A stretch of DNA of 55,278 nt from Acidobacteriota bacterium (GCA_040752915.1 JBFMHB010000011.1:1-55278), one strand, 5' to 3'; positions 34,804 to 43,513 are shown, counted from the stretch's first letter. Translations and numbers: made by a program. The notes: generated from the letters alone by a model not told the origin.

Positions 34804-35235
34804 TCAGGGCGTCCTCTCCTTCGCCACGGTCGCGAGGGTCGCCATGGCCTTGGACACGAGGACTCGGCCGGAATCGGAATGACACCATACCTCCGATTCG
34901 ACCACCGTGAGCATCCGGCCGGGCTTGAGGACCTTGGCGACGCACTCCAGCACCCGGCCTCGCGCGGGCCGCAGGAGGTGGATCTTGAATTCCGCCGTCA
35001 GGACGATGTGGCCGGGCGGCGAGAGGGTGGCCGCCGCGCCCCCGGCGGTGTGATCCGCCAGGGTGGCCTGGACCCCGGCGTGGACGAAGCCGTCCTGCTG
35101 GAGGTGCCGAGGCTGGAGAACGAGGCGCGCGGCGCACTCGCCCTCTCCCGCCGAGACCGCCTCGATCCCGAGGTCCGAGATAAACGGCGCGGACCCGAAA
35201 ATGCGCTTGAGTTCCTCGACCTGCTCGTCTTTCAC
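34804..35235 (-). CDS. PaaI family hotdog thioesterase
   Basis: The 143-aa protein has the PaaI hotdog signature: LQQDGFVHAGVQATLADHTAGGAAATL region (near 45-71, catalytic HAG...D), then VLTAEFKIHLLRPARG. It is a second PaaI-type enzyme in the window, distinct from that at 20843. It is the last gene of chromosomal character before the integron array. Confidence 0.9.
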   Translation of the reverse strand: MKDEQVEELKRIFGSAPFISDLGIEAVSAGEGECAARLVLQPRHLQQDGFVHAGVQATLADHTAGGAAATLSPPGHIVLTAEFKIHLLRPARGRVLECVAKVLKPGRMLTVVESEVWCHSDSGRVLVSKAMATLATVAKERTP

Positions 35236-35302
35236 TGGAGCCTCCCAGGAACCACGGAACGCGGCGCGTCGCCGCAGGCGGTCGGCGGGGCGCCCCCCTT
35301 GT

Positions 35303-35864
35303 TCAATTGCTCTTCCTTGGACCCTTTATGCTCCGGGTTCTCTTGAACTCGCGCTCTTGAGGAAACCAAGTGTACGTGTCCGTGCCCTCCCACGAAGCAC
35401 AGCACGTAGGATCATTCGGAAGATAAACGTTGTACTGGATGGTGAAGGTCTTCTCATCCAACTTGGCGAGCCGGATCCCGTACAAGTGGCCCACCGTCTC
35501 GAACACCCTGCGCAGGCGACCCTCCTTGCATCCGTACATCAGCGCATGCCCCCAGGTTCCAGTGCCCGTCAGGTGGCTGGCGTTCAGGTTCAAAAGACGG
35601 AAGGCAACACCGGGCTCTGGATGCAGCGTGAGGTCCTGGTTGATCGTGATTTCCCAATCGCTGCGCAACGGCTGTCCATCCACGACTTCTCCCCGGGGTA
35701 TAGCCCTTTCCCGCCGAGAGCTGGATGGGGCCGAACTCAGGTACATGGATCTTCCTATTCTCGAAGTCGATCTTCTCGATGTCCGCGCAGGCCGGGACCG
35801 CACCCCACGTCACACCGGCCGGGATGGAAAAGAGAACCATACCCAAGAGCAACCTAGCCTTCAC
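35303..35864 (-). pseudogene. Secreted protein of unknown family, frameshifted (possible leftmost cassette)
   Basis: A GTG at 35864 opens a signal peptide (LLLGMVLFSIPAGVTW), followed by IEKIDFENRKIHVPEFGPIQL. The frame changes near 35697 (GGGG in ACCCCGGGGAGAAG). The rest (EVVDGQPLRSDWEITINQ, GTGTWGHALMYGCKEGRL, TCCASWEGTDTYTWF) continues in the other frame to 35303. Removing one G restores one protein of about 185 aa. GTTCAAT lies at its stop and GGAAC upstream of it, which could be a worn attC, but this is weak. Confidence 0.6.
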
Positions 35865-35952
35865 ACAGTGCTTGATCAAGCCATCCCACCCTTCCCGACC
35901 CGTTTCCAAGAATGCCATCGAGCGCCGCGTGGCCCGCGCCAGGGCCCCATGT

Positions 35953-36100
35953 GCCAGGCGACGCCACGCCCTCCATGCCGGAGTGCTTCGTCTGGGAGGG
36001 ACGGCGGCCCGCACGCCGCAATCCTTCGCGGGCACGGCCTTTTCGGCCTCCCTCAGGCAAAGCCGCCCGCCCTCCGCTCCGGTGCGACATCTTGTTTGGC
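35953..36100 (-). repeat. attC-like site of the LolA-like cassette (divergent)
   Basis: The end GTTTGGC (36094-36100) is preceded by GCTCCGGTGCGACATCTT, which matches the right half of the better attC sites (GGTCCGGTGCACTGCGTT). CCGGAG and GGGAGG-CGGCGG in the left part can pair with CTCCGG and CCGCC-CCCTCC in the right part. The left end GCCAGGC is a poor RYYYAAC. It lies 4 nt past the stop of the 36105 gene, as expected for an attC. Confidence 0.5.
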
Positions 36101-36104
36101 CCGG

Positions 36105-36842
36105 CTATTCTCCTGGTGCATTGAACATCAGGCTTTCTTCCGGCACGACGCCGTTTATCGTCGGATTGTAGGTCGTCACCGTTTTCGTGGAGAAGCTCGG
36201 GAACGCCATCGTCTTTTCAATCTTCAACACGAGGCGGCGGCTCTTGCTGATCCAAATGCTGAGAGGAATGCGCCGATCCTGGGCATCAAAGTACCCGTTG
36301 ATTTGATAGCAGTCTTCCCCGGCCACCGCTTCGTCCGCGCCGCGCCGGGGTTCCAAGAGATCGGTCAGTCGTCTCCCCATTGTCTCGTCAGGAAGCAGGA
36401 GAACAGGGATCGTATGCGCGGAACCGGAAGACACGCCCGTGGCACGAGCGAGAGCGAGAGCGAGGGAGTCGTTTGTCTTGATTCCAGGCATGACGTCCCA
36501 CCAGGACTTCACGTCGCCGGCCTTGCGCCATATTATGTAGCTGCGTTCTTTCTTGAACTGGTCCTGATCGGTGTATTGGAAGCGAAAGCGATCAGGACGC
36601 ACGAAGGCCGTCTTGAACTTGATTTCCACCGTTCTCGTCCCATCGGTCTCAAAAAAGGTCTTGATCACACGTCCCTCATCTTGATACGACTTGCAGGAGG
36701 CATACGTCTGCGCCATGGCCGCCAAGATCTCCTGGGCACTTTCCGGATCTCCACCCCTCGATTGCCCAAACACCGAGGAGGTTGCCGCGACCAGGAAGGC
36801 CGCGAACGGAACGAGCGCCTGCAAACCACGAACGAGGGTCAT
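36105..36842 (-). CDS. LolA-like periplasmic protein (outer-membrane lipoprotein carrier fold), cassette gene
   Basis: The 245-aa protein has a signal peptide (residues 1-26). A half-barrel follows of the LolA/DUF2092 type: MAQTYASCKSYQDEGRVIKTF, FVRPDRFRFQYTDQ, SYIIWRKAGDVKSWWDVMPG and YDAQDRRIPLSIWI-like strands (KIEKTMAFPSF). Such proteins bind lipids or lipoproteins in the periplasm. AAGAGGAG precedes ATG 36842. A divergent attC follows its stop. Confidence 0.7.
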   Translation of the reverse strand: MTLVRGLQALVPFAAFLVAATSSVFGQSRGGDPESAQEILAAMAQTYASCKSYQDEGRVIKTFFETDGTRTVEIKFKTAFVRPDRFRFQYTDQDQFKKERSYIIWRKAGDVKSWWDVMPGIKTNDSLALALARATGVSSGSAHTIPVLLLPDETMGRRLTDLLEPRRGADEAVAGEDCYQINGYFDAQDRRIPLSIWISKSRRLVLKIEKTMAFPSFSTKTVTTYNPTINGVVPEESLMFNAPGE

Positions 36843-37006
36843 GAAGGGTCTCCTCTTGAAAAACCTGCGGCTTCGACTTCAACGGATTGGAACAGCGGGC
36901 TCAAACGGACAGCGGAGACGTTCCCATGCGACACCCAATCAATATGCAGGTCCTTCCTCGTAATGCGGCCCCGCCCCCGGCGCCAGGGCGCGCAGATGCG
37001 GGGGCT

Positions 37007-37732
37007 TTACCTGGGAACCAACGCCCTCACGGTCAGGTGCCAGCTGCTTTCATCGAACCATGCGTACGGTCCGGGCATTTGGACATCCACTTCGCGGCAG
37101 AAGGCACAGACGAGATCCCGCGCCTTCCCCGAGAGCGAGACGTCAGCGATGAGCGTGGCCTCCGTGTGGGGCTGGCGGTAGTAGGTCTTGAGGATACGCC
37201 CATCCGGCTTCAGCTTCGGGTAATACCTCTGGTGCTCTGCCGGAGCAAACTGGGCCATCACTCTCTGGACTGCGTCCACGTGTTCCTGGGGCGGACCGTC
37301 GTCGCCTGCAACGGCAGCGTCAAGCCGAATCCCGAGGGAAAACAGGCGCTTTTCGAGCGTCCGGCACCCGAAGACCACGACTTTCAACTCCCCGATGGGC
37401 ACGCGCCTGTCGTCGTCCGACAGGCTGCGGAGTTGTCCCGTGAAGTCGCAACAGATGGCGCGCAGCGTTTTGATCTGGGATGAACGAGGCGTCTTGTTCT
37501 TCACGAGACAACCCAACGTTGTCTTGGGCCACTTGCTTCCGGGGTTCTCCGGCCGCAGAACTCCGTGCATGGCTGACTCAACGTGGCGTTTCACGTCCAA
37601 GAGCGTGCGACTGAAGCCCTCGTAGGCCAAGGTTAGAACGCTGTTGTACGAGACGAAGAACTGGCCCGCCTGGACTTGCGTGGGTCCGTAGTGCCTCGAC
37701 ACGGCGCTGAATACCGCCAGGTCACTATTCAT
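37007..37732 (-). CDS. Unknown protein
   Basis: The 241-aa protein is soluble, with no signal peptide. It has conserved-looking segments: QVQAGQFFVSYNSVLTLAYEGF, DFTGQLRSLSDDDRRVP, VVVFGCRTLEKRLF, and C-terminal FDESSWHLTVRALVPR. The HLT in the last segment resembles one half of a 2H phosphoesterase (HxT) motif, but no second copy is clear. GGGAGAGG precedes ATG 37732. Its codon usage and GC differ from the chromosomal genes, in keeping with a cassette. Confidence 0.6.
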   Translation of the reverse strand: MNSDLAVFSAVSRHYGPTQVQAGQFFVSYNSVLTLAYEGFSRTLLDVKRHVESAMHGVLRPENPGSKWPKTTLGCLVKNKTPRSSQIKTLRAICCDFTGQLRSLSDDDRRVPIGELKVVVFGCRTLEKRLFSLGIRLDAAVAGDDGPPQEHVDAVQRVMAQFAPAEHQRYYPKLKPDGRILKTYYRQPHTEATLIADVSLSGKARDLVCAFCREVDVQMPGPYAWFDESSWHLTVRALVPR

Positions 37733-38152
37733 GCCACCTCTCCCTGTCTTGTCACCTGACGGCCGGTTCGGGAACCCGACTCCCTTTGCGAAGGACCACC
37801 GAACGATGGAGCCCTCTCAAATCTCCGCCCCCATTGAGCGTCTGGTGCCGAGTGAAACAGGTCTCGAGGCTGGCCATTGACGGATGGCTCGGAGGAGCGA
37901 TCGCTGTGACTACGGCGCAAGGCAACCATCCTGACACGCCCACGCACTCCGACCGCACGCTCGCAACATGGGCTCCCCCAGCGAACCTATGCGCCTCGAA
38001 AGGCGGGGCATGGCTCCCAAGCGCCTGCCGCGCTTGGCTTCGGGCGGGAGGCGCCGGGAAGGGAGAAGGCTCTCGAAGCGGTTCGATCCGGATCCCGTCC
38101 TCGGCCGAGCGAATCGGGCCTTTCTCCCGCAATGGCTCGTGGCGTCGGCCCC
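37733..38152. other. Intergenic region with half of an attC-like site
   Basis: No gene is supported in these 420 bases. The stretch 37754-37805 (ACCTGAC, then GGGAACCCGACTCCC and TTTGCGAAGGACCACCGA) matches the left half of the main attC family (CACCGGACCC...TTTGCGAAGGGCATCCGA). A matching right half is not found, so the site looks truncated. The rest contains no recognised feature. Confidence 0.45.
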
Positions 38153-38677
38153 CTATGCGTCGGCCAGCACTCTGGTCATTGCCAGCACGGTGTTCCAGCT
38201 TCGCGTGGTCAGCGACACGCCGACGACTTTCTCAAGTTGCGAAAGGAATCGGATCGCTTTCATCTCACGGCGGTACAGCCCAAAGAGGAGGTCGCCGCGC
38301 AGCGCCAGCACTTTCACGCACCACCTGCCACGAGAAGGCAGATTCATGGGAATCGTGGGGATGGCCTCCGGGCGCCTGGCCGCGACACTTGCGAAGCGCA
38401 CTACATCTGGACCCGTTGGTTGACCTGCGAACGGGTCCTCGGAGGACCATTGCAGAAACTTGCGGGCATCGCGAATCATGACCTCGGCATCGAATGGAAG
38501 CCGCCCCAGGATCTCCTCCTCCAGTCTTTTCCTTGGGACGCGACTCCTGACCACGAAGGTGCCGGCCGCACCGATGTTCACCACGTCATATGGCCGCAGT
38601 TCCTCCGCAAGCGCACTGGGGCGGAATGTCCTGTGGCCACCGACATTGACGCCCTTCAGAAAAACGACCCAGGCCAT
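38153..38677 (-). CDS. DUF1697 family protein
   Basis: The 174-aa protein has the DUF1697 blocks: VVFLKGVNVGGHRTF at the start, VVNIGAAGTFVV in the middle, and TTRSWNTVLAMTRVL at the end. It is a distant relative of the DUF1697 protein at 19139 and lies in the integron region, so it may have arrived as a cassette. Function unknown. Confidence 0.88.
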   Translation of the reverse strand: MAWVVFLKGVNVGGHRTFRPSALAEELRPYDVVNIGAAGTFVVRSRVPRKRLEEEILGRLPFDAEVMIRDARKFLQWSSEDPFAGQPTGPDVVRFASVAARRPEAIPTIPMNLPSRGRWCVKVLALRGDLLFGLYRREMKAIRFLSQLEKVVGVSLTTRSWNTVLAMTRVLADA

Positions 38678-38852
38678 TGATTACGATCTCTTGTGGCGAA
38701 CACCGTGGGCCACCGCTCCCACAGCGGATCGCGGATGCCAGCCGGTGCTCCAGCGGACACCCTTCGTGCACGACAATTCGACCATCCAGAGCTTCATCCT
38801 TCACGCCCGAATCGCGTCTTGCGTCCTGAGAATCCGATTGCGGGCGGCCCTG

Positions 38853-39452
38853 CTACGCCTCCAGGCCCGCCGGAATCTTGCCGGCCATGCGCGCGCGGCG
38901 GTCCAGCCTCCGGCCGTCTGCGATGAAGGTCCCGTCTCCGACCGCGTGCAGGGTTCGGGTCTCCTTGCGCCCCACGGTCTGGTGCGCGGCCACCGCTTCC
39001 AGCACGACGATGTTGTGGCGCTTCACGAAGTCCACGACCCGGCACTCGATGTTGGCCAGACACTCCCCGATGAGCGGGGCCTGCACGACCGTCGCCGGAA
39101 CGGGCGTCAGCCGGAACGCGGCGAACTTGTCCGTATCGGCGCCCGAACAGGTGCCCACGCCCACGACCACGTCCAGCAGATCCACGCCCGGGATGCCGAG
39201 GACGCACTCCCTGGTCTTCCGGAGGGCCTTGAACGAGTAGTTCCACTCTCCCGTCGTGATGGCCAGCCGCGGCGTGAAATCCACGACCATGGTCCAGGAG
39301 ATGGTCATGACGTTGTTTCGGTTCCCGTGCCGCGTGGCCACCAGGACTACGGGGCCCGGCTCCAGGAGCGTGAAGACCCGGCTCAGACTCATCGGCCGCA
39401 TGGGATTCCCTTCTCCGAACTCCCCCCGCCCCGACCTGGCCGGCTTCCTCAT
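38853..39452 (-). CDS. Flavin reductase-like FMN-binding protein
   Basis: The 199-aa protein has the DIM6/NTAB-type flavin reductase fold: PGPVVLVATRHGNRNNVMTISWTM near the start, LAITTGEWNYSFKALRKTRECVLGIP, GADTDKFAAF and CLANIECRVVDF. It binds FMN and should reduce flavin or an electrophile with NAD(P)H. Its ATG overlaps the stop of the upstream HabA-like gene (TGATG), so both come from one message. ATG 39401 is an alternative start. Confidence 0.85.
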   Translation of the reverse strand: MRKPARSGRGEFGEGNPMRPMSLSRVFTLLEPGPVVLVATRHGNRNNVMTISWTMVVDFTPRLAITTGEWNYSFKALRKTRECVLGIPGVDLLDVVVGVGTCSGADTDKFAAFRLTPVPATVVQAPLIGECLANIECRVVDFVKRHNIVVLEAVAAHQTVGRKETRTLHAVGDGTFIADGRRLDRRARMAGKIPAGLEA

Positions 39453-39892
39453 CACCCTGCCTCCTCGCCGCGCAGGCCCCACAGAACCACGCCGGAACAG
39501 ACCAGGATGGAAACGGAAAGCGATACGAGGCCGAACACGAGGAGGTTCTCCTGCAGGGGCGTTCCCCTGCGGCCGAGCGCCGACATGGGCATCAGGGTCG
39601 CGCCCGCGTTGAGCGCCGCGGCGGCCAGCGTGGTCGCCCAGTTCGCGTAGGTTCCGTACAGCGCCGACCAGAAGGTGAGGCGCGACAGGCCCGGGGAAAG
39701 CCTGAGCCGGTGCCACAACAGGCCCAGGATGACCAGGAGCATGCCGTTCATGAGCCCCTCGAGGTGGCTCGAAAGGCCCATGCGCGGATTGCCCAACCCG
39801 GGCACCGCGAGCCCCGTCAGGAGCCCCAAGAGAAAGAGGAGGATGCCCAAGCGCATCAGGCGCCGACCGACCTGCCGAGGGGATTCGTTCAT
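39452..39892 (-). CDS. Hydroxylaminobenzene mutase-like membrane protein
   Basis: The 146-aa protein has four helices and the pattern of HabA-type proteins: LSSHLEGLMNGMLLVILGLLWHRLRLS near 40-66, then FWSALYGTYANWATTLAAAALNAG, then MPMS. HabA rearranges hydroxylaminobenzene to 2-aminophenol in nitroarene breakdown. Most homologues are untested, so substrate is uncertain. AAAGGAGAAGGG precedes ATG 39892. Confidence 0.65.
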   Translation of the reverse strand: MNESPRQVGRRLMRLGILLFLLGLLTGLAVPGLGNPRMGLSSHLEGLMNGMLLVILGLLWHRLRLSPGLSRLTFWSALYGTYANWATTLAAAALNAGATLMPMSALGRRGTPLQENLLVFGLVSLSVSILVCSGVVLWGLRGEEAG

Positions 39893-40226
39893 GGGCCCTT
39901 CTCCTTTCGACACCGTCCAGACCGCTTGGCCGGCGCCATGGCGGACACCATCGGCCGACGGCCGTTTTGAACCGTCACCGCAGAGGGCCCTTTTCAGGCC
40001 CTCTTCCACCCACGCGCCAAAAAGGGCCCGAAGGCCCTGCCATCCATGGCGGAGAACAGCCGCCCACCTTCCCCTGCACCGTGATGCCCCCGCCCGCTTC
40101 CTTGGTGCTGTTCCGGTTCCATTGGCCGGAGACGGCCCGGGCAAGCGGGCATACGCCAACCCGGCCGGCGGGAAAGGGCGCCCGCCTCACCCAGGCCGGA
40201 TCGGCCGGGCAGTCCCCGGTCTCCCG
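39893..40226. other. Intergenic region with hairpins
   Basis: No ORF is supported. Two hairpins lie close together: GAGGGCC/GGCCCTC near 39982-40002 (with TTCC after it on the plus strand) and GGGCC/GGCCC near 40026-40041. They may end transcription from the secreted-protein gene at 40227. The stretch shows no clear attC. Confidence 0.5.
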
Positions 40227-40997
40227 TCACCTTCCCACGGGGCCGAGGAGCGCCTCGAAGGCCCGGCGGTCGATTCTGCTCTTCAGGGCCAACACCTCGG
40301 CCCGGCTGGGGGCGGTGAGGTCCAGCGCGATGCACGCCACGGGCGCCAGGCCCGCGGCGGGACTCTCCACCCGCAGGGTCTGCTCCTCCCGGCAGGTCCG
40401 CGCCCCGAAGACCACCCTGAGCGCCGTCCCGTCGCTGTGGAGGTAGGAGAGGAAAGTCGCGGTCTTTTCGACGTCGGTCGCGTCCGTTTCGGTGACGTCG
40501 ACGCACCGGCCGCCCTCTTCGCCGACGAGATAGGGGTGCGGCAACAGGCAGGCGATCACCTCGACGCGGTCGGCCAAGGCCGCCTGCATCTCCTGCGCCT
40601 CCTCCCAGGGATTCTTGGCCTTGCCGGATCTCGCTCCGGGCTTGGTCTTGCCTTCGTAAAGAAGGTGGACCTCGCCGCGCTCCGTGAAAGCCCCTCCGGG
40701 CCACGACCGGGAGAGCAACGGTGCTCCGGCCTCCATCTCGGCGACGAAGGGCATCGTGAAGGCCGTCCCGACATCCTTCGAAGCCGCGAAGCGCGCCGGA
40801 TCCGGTACCGGCATGGCAGCCTGGAGGGCCATAAGACGCGCCTTGATCGAACTCGCCTCGGCCGCCGTCAGCGGACGGCAGTCGGCGCCCTCCTCGGCGC
40901 ATGGATTCCCCTGAGCCCGGACCGGCACCCCCGTCGACATCGCCAGCCACGCGCCCGTGAACACAACCGCCGCCTGGAACAGACGAAGACCTTTCAT
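40227..40997 (-). CDS. Secreted protein, unknown
   Basis: The 256-aa protein has a signal peptide (residues 1-28, ending VRA-QG). The mature part has cysteines in CAEEGADC, VIACLLPHPYLVGEEGGRCVDV, GARTCREE and VACIALDL, perhaps two disulfides. No family is recognised. AGGAGG precedes ATG 40997. No attC is seen on either side, so membership of the array is uncertain. Confidence 0.65.
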   Translation of the reverse strand: MKGLRLFQAAVVFTGAWLAMSTGVPVRAQGNPCAEEGADCRPLTAAEASSIKARLMALQAAMPVPDPARFAASKDVGTAFTMPFVAEMEAGAPLLSRSWPGGAFTERGEVHLLYEGKTKPGARSGKAKNPWEEAQEMQAALADRVEVIACLLPHPYLVGEEGGRCVDVTETDATDVEKTATFLSYLHSDGTALRVVFGARTCREEQTLRVESPAAGLAPVACIALDLTAPSRAEVLALKSRIDRRAFEALLGPVGR

Positions 40998-41237
40998 GGC
41001 CGCCTCCTGGAAAGCCACGCTTGGCCTTGATCTTCCGCTCTGGCACTCGTCGAGCAACTCCGAAGGGGCTCTTGCCGAGCCGACGACCCGCGCCGTCGCC
41101 GGTTCGGGACTCCGTCCAACCTCCGGCCAACACATCCACATCCGCACTGTACGCGGATCCGAGGGACTGTTCGGGACTTGAGGCACGGACCCTTTCCGGG
41201 GGAATGGCCCCGCGCGCACCGGCCGGTCCGATGGCCG

Positions 41238-41723
41238 CTATTTGTCGTATTCCGCGATGGCGCGTCCCTCGCATGTGAAGGATATTCCCTGGGCCGCCTC
41301 CACGCCGATCATGACGGTCTGAACGATGGGCGCGTTCATGGATTCCTGGGAGGTCCAGCGTACGATGAAATTCGCGCCGGAACCGCCCTGGGTGTCTTTC
41401 TCCTCAATGTAGTATTCCAGCGTCCCCAGAGGCGGGATGCGGGCGGGTTTCTCGAGATAGGACCGGATCTTCTTGCCGCCTGTATCGTGGTAGTCCACGT
41501 GCGTGACGACCAGAGAATGCCTCGGGTCGACGTTCCGGATGCTCAAGGTGCAGGCCAGATTGTATTGCCTTTGCGTCGAACCCCAGTAGATGTGGGAGTA
41601 AACGGGAACGTAAAGACTCTGGCCCTTCGACAGCTCGATCGCCTGTCTGGCTGAAAGGCTCAAGCCGAGCAGGAACCAGAGGGAAATGAAAAGACTTCCT
41701 CGCCTTTTCGCGTCCTTCCTCAT
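41238..41723 (-). CDS. DUF3124 family secreted protein
   Basis: The 161-aa protein has a signal peptide (residues 1-24) and the full DUF3124 pattern: GQSLYVPVYSHIYWG near 33-47, LACTLSIRNVDP, VTHVDYHDTGGKKI, and PLGTLEYYIEEKDTQGG with NFIVRW. The role is unknown; members are periplasmic. GGAGG lies 5 nt before ATG 41723, which decides this start over upstream ones. Confidence 0.85.
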   Translation of the reverse strand: MRKDAKRRGSLFISLWFLLGLSLSARQAIELSKGQSLYVPVYSHIYWGSTQRQYNLACTLSIRNVDPRHSLVVTHVDYHDTGGKKIRSYLEKPARIPPLGTLEYYIEEKDTQGGSGANFIVRWTSQESMNAPIVQTVMIGVEAAQGISFTCEGRAIAEYDK

Positions 41724-41756
41724 TAGAGCCTCCATGAACTCCCCGATCCAACTGAC

Positions 41757-41866
41757 TCCAAACACCCGCGCCGAAGGGCCGACGGCGAGCGCAGCGAGAA
41801 CGGAACCCCAGCGAGCGAAGCGCGCTTGCGGCCGAGCGGACGAAGGCGTGGGTGGGCGTGTTCGTT
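41757..41866 (-). repeat. attC-like site (divergent)
   Basis: TCCAAAC at 41757-41763 and GTTCGTT at 41860-41866 bracket 110 bases whose arms can pair (AACACCCGCGCC with GGCGTGGGTGGGCGTGTT). It has no close match to the main attC family in its centre. It lies 13 nt past the stop of the 41880 gene, where an attC is expected. Confidence 0.4.
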
Positions 41867-41879
41867 CCGCTCGCGACCT

Positions 41880-42107
41880 TCAGGAAGTCGCGGAGGAGCC
41901 CTTGCAACAGCCCGATTGGCGCTGCACCGGCGGACACTTGACGCTTCCGTAGGAACAGAAGACGCAACAGTCGCCGGGTTTCGGCCTCAGACGCGCGCGG
42001 CAGGCCTTGCACTCGAAGAAGTAAACGCACGCGTCGGCGGGCATTTCCTCTACCGACTGAGCGCCGCACGACGGGCACGTGAGAACTGAACGGGTGACTG
42101 GGTCCAT
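41880..42107 (-). CDS. GDCCVFCSYG-motif small zinc protein
   Basis: The 75-aa protein has two pairs of CxxC near the start (CPSCG; CKAC) and the conserved block GDCCVFCSYGSVKCPPVQ near 45-62. This small metal-binding family is widespread and often found near efflux or membrane-protein genes; its role is not known. CGGAGG precedes ATG 42107. Confidence 0.8.
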   Translation of the reverse strand: MDPVTRSVLTCPSCGAQSVEEMPADACVYFFECKACRARLRPKPGDCCVFCSYGSVKCPPVQRQSGCCKGSSATS

Positions 42108-42185
42108 CGGTCCTCCGATTCCCCCCGACGCCGGGAGGGCCGAAACTGGATCCGCGAGCCGCCGGGAAGGCCCTCGGCCATCGCT

Positions 42186-42569
42186 TCAGCCATGCTCGGC
42201 GTCCCTGGGCGGGTTCAGCACCCACAGAAGCTCCCGAACGAACAGGCCGGCGGTCGCGAAGGCAAGCAGCCCAAACCCGGCCATCATACCTCCTAACGGA
42301 TACAGGGCCAGCACGCCGAGGGTGCCACCCGCCCAAGACCAAAGACACGCGCGGAGAAAACCCCACTGGCGACGGCGGGTGAGACGCTCACCTGCGAGCA
42401 TGCCCAGGCCGAAACCCGCGGCGACGGCGACTGGAGCGGTGAGCGTGGCCGCCAACGACGGCGGCACAGGGGGACGGGGCATCCGGATGAGCACAACGGC
42501 CAGCCACACCGCGAAGGCCAAGACACCGCCGACCCAAGCGCCGACTATCCGCAAGCACGCTCCCAGCAT
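42186..42569 (-). CDS. Small membrane protein, unknown (cassette gene)
   Basis: The 127-aa protein has four predicted helices with a Pro-rich loop (RMPRPPVPPS) and a basic loop (GERLTRRRQ). No family is recognised. It starts 31 nt from the attC at 42600-42716, in the position of a cassette gene. Confidence 0.65.
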   Translation of the reverse strand: MLGACLRIVGAWVGGVLAFAVWLAVVLIRMPRPPVPPSLAATLTAPVAVAAGFGLGMLAGERLTRRRQWGFLRACLWSWAGGTLGVLALYPLGGMMAGFGLLAFATAGLFVRELLWVLNPPRDAEHG

Positions 42570-42599
42570 CGTCCGTTCACCCTCTTGCCAGCATCGTCC

Positions 42600-42716
42600 G
42601 CCTTACGCCGGCAAGGACCGAATCCGCACTATTTTTCCGAAGGACTCGCGAGCCAGCCCGCTTCAAGGGCAAGTACGCCGCAGCGAAACCGGGGCCTGTG
42701 CACTGCGCGGTCGAAC
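42600..42716 (-). repeat. attC site of the 42720 cassette
   Basis: The 117-bp site runs from GCCTTAC (42600) to GTCGAAC (42710-42716). It shares the main family's features: GCCGGCA, TTCCGAAGGACTCGCGAGCCAGCCCGC in the left-centre (split here over 27 positions), and CGCAGCGAAACCGGGG with GTGCACTGCG on the right. It ends 4 nt from the stop of the 42720 gene. Slight decay of both ends (GTC for GTT) is visible. Confidence 0.75.
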
Positions 42717-42719
42717 CTG

Positions 42720-43256
42720 TTACGGGTTGTTCTCATAATACTCTTGTTGCGAGCGCCAGTATTCCTGATAGAATTCAACCTGATCCTGTAGACATATGTC
42801 GGAGCCGTTGAGGTAGCGCCAGTAGGAGTCTAGGATAATCCCAGACATGTCATCAGGATGGTAAATGCCGATTCCCGCAAAAAACTCGGCCAAACGTTCA
42901 CCGGTCCACAACCCCCAGTTGTTCCGCAACCACATACCCAGGCCAAAATGGTACTTTATGGTGTCTTCCATGGGCGAGTTGGCATAGTAGTCACGAAACT
43001 CCTTCGTAAGCATTCGATCCAGCTCGGCAAAGGCGTCCGAAAGATCCCGGGGAATATAGACTTCTGTAGGCGACTCCGCATCGCAGGTCGGTGAGAGCCA
43101 GTACGCTGCCTCGGGCAGAGGATACTGGATCTTGATCATCTCGATAACATCCTTTTGGATGTCCTCTTTCTGGACTTCTTCACCATCCTGTGAAGCCACA
43201 GGAAGCCCGAGAGAAAAGGCGCCCAGGATCACGGTTGTCAGGAGTGCCTTGTACAT
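42720..43256 (-). CDS. Secreted DUF6794-like protein (cassette gene)
   Basis: The 178-aa protein has a signal peptide (residues 1-22). An acidic/aromatic domain follows: DLSDAFAELDRMLTKEFRDYY, HFGLGMWLRNNWGLWTGERLAEFFAGIG, and HPDDMSGIILDSYWRYL. This resembles DUF6794. Role unknown. ATG 43256 follows GAGGTG; a GTG at 43262 is possible. An attC lies 4 nt past its stop. Confidence 0.75.
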   Translation of the reverse strand: MYKALLTTVILGAFSLGLPVASQDGEEVQKEDIQKDVIEMIKIQYPLPEAAYWLSPTCDAESPTEVYIPRDLSDAFAELDRMLTKEFRDYYANSPMEDTIKYHFGLGMWLRNNWGLWTGERLAEFFAGIGIYHPDDMSGIILDSYWRYLNGSDICLQDQVEFYQEYWRSQQEYYENNP

Positions 43257-43272
43257 TCTCACACCTCGAATG

Positions 43273-43513
43273 GCCTGACGCTCAGCCTCTGCGGAGGCGC
43301 GAAGCTCCGCCAGCCAACAACGGTTCTTCGATTACCTCACTCGGGCTTGAAAGATCACTGCCCCCCCATCTTCTCCTTCCACAGCCGGTTCAGATCGCCG
43401 GCTTCCTCCCGAAGATACCGGCTGGAAGATGTTTGGAGAAATCGCGTCGTCAGGGCCAGCGAACTTCGAGCCGATTCAGCCGAGACCGGGTCCGGTCAGC
43501 GGCCTTGCTAGGC
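43273..43513 (-). repeat. Degenerate long attC-like region of the VOC cassette
   Basis: The right end CCGGGTCCGGTCAGCGGCC then GCTAGGC (43507-43513) is a mutated version of the right half of the main attC family. The left end GCCTGAC (43273-43279) fits RYYYRAC. The ~240-bp length and poor internal pairing make this a decayed or composite site. Confidence 0.35.

Noticed and set aside
43267-43320. A separate hairpin terminator after the VOC cassette (GCGGAG/CTCCGC)
   Set aside because: It lies within the decayed attC-like region and lacks a T tract, so it is better explained as part of that site.
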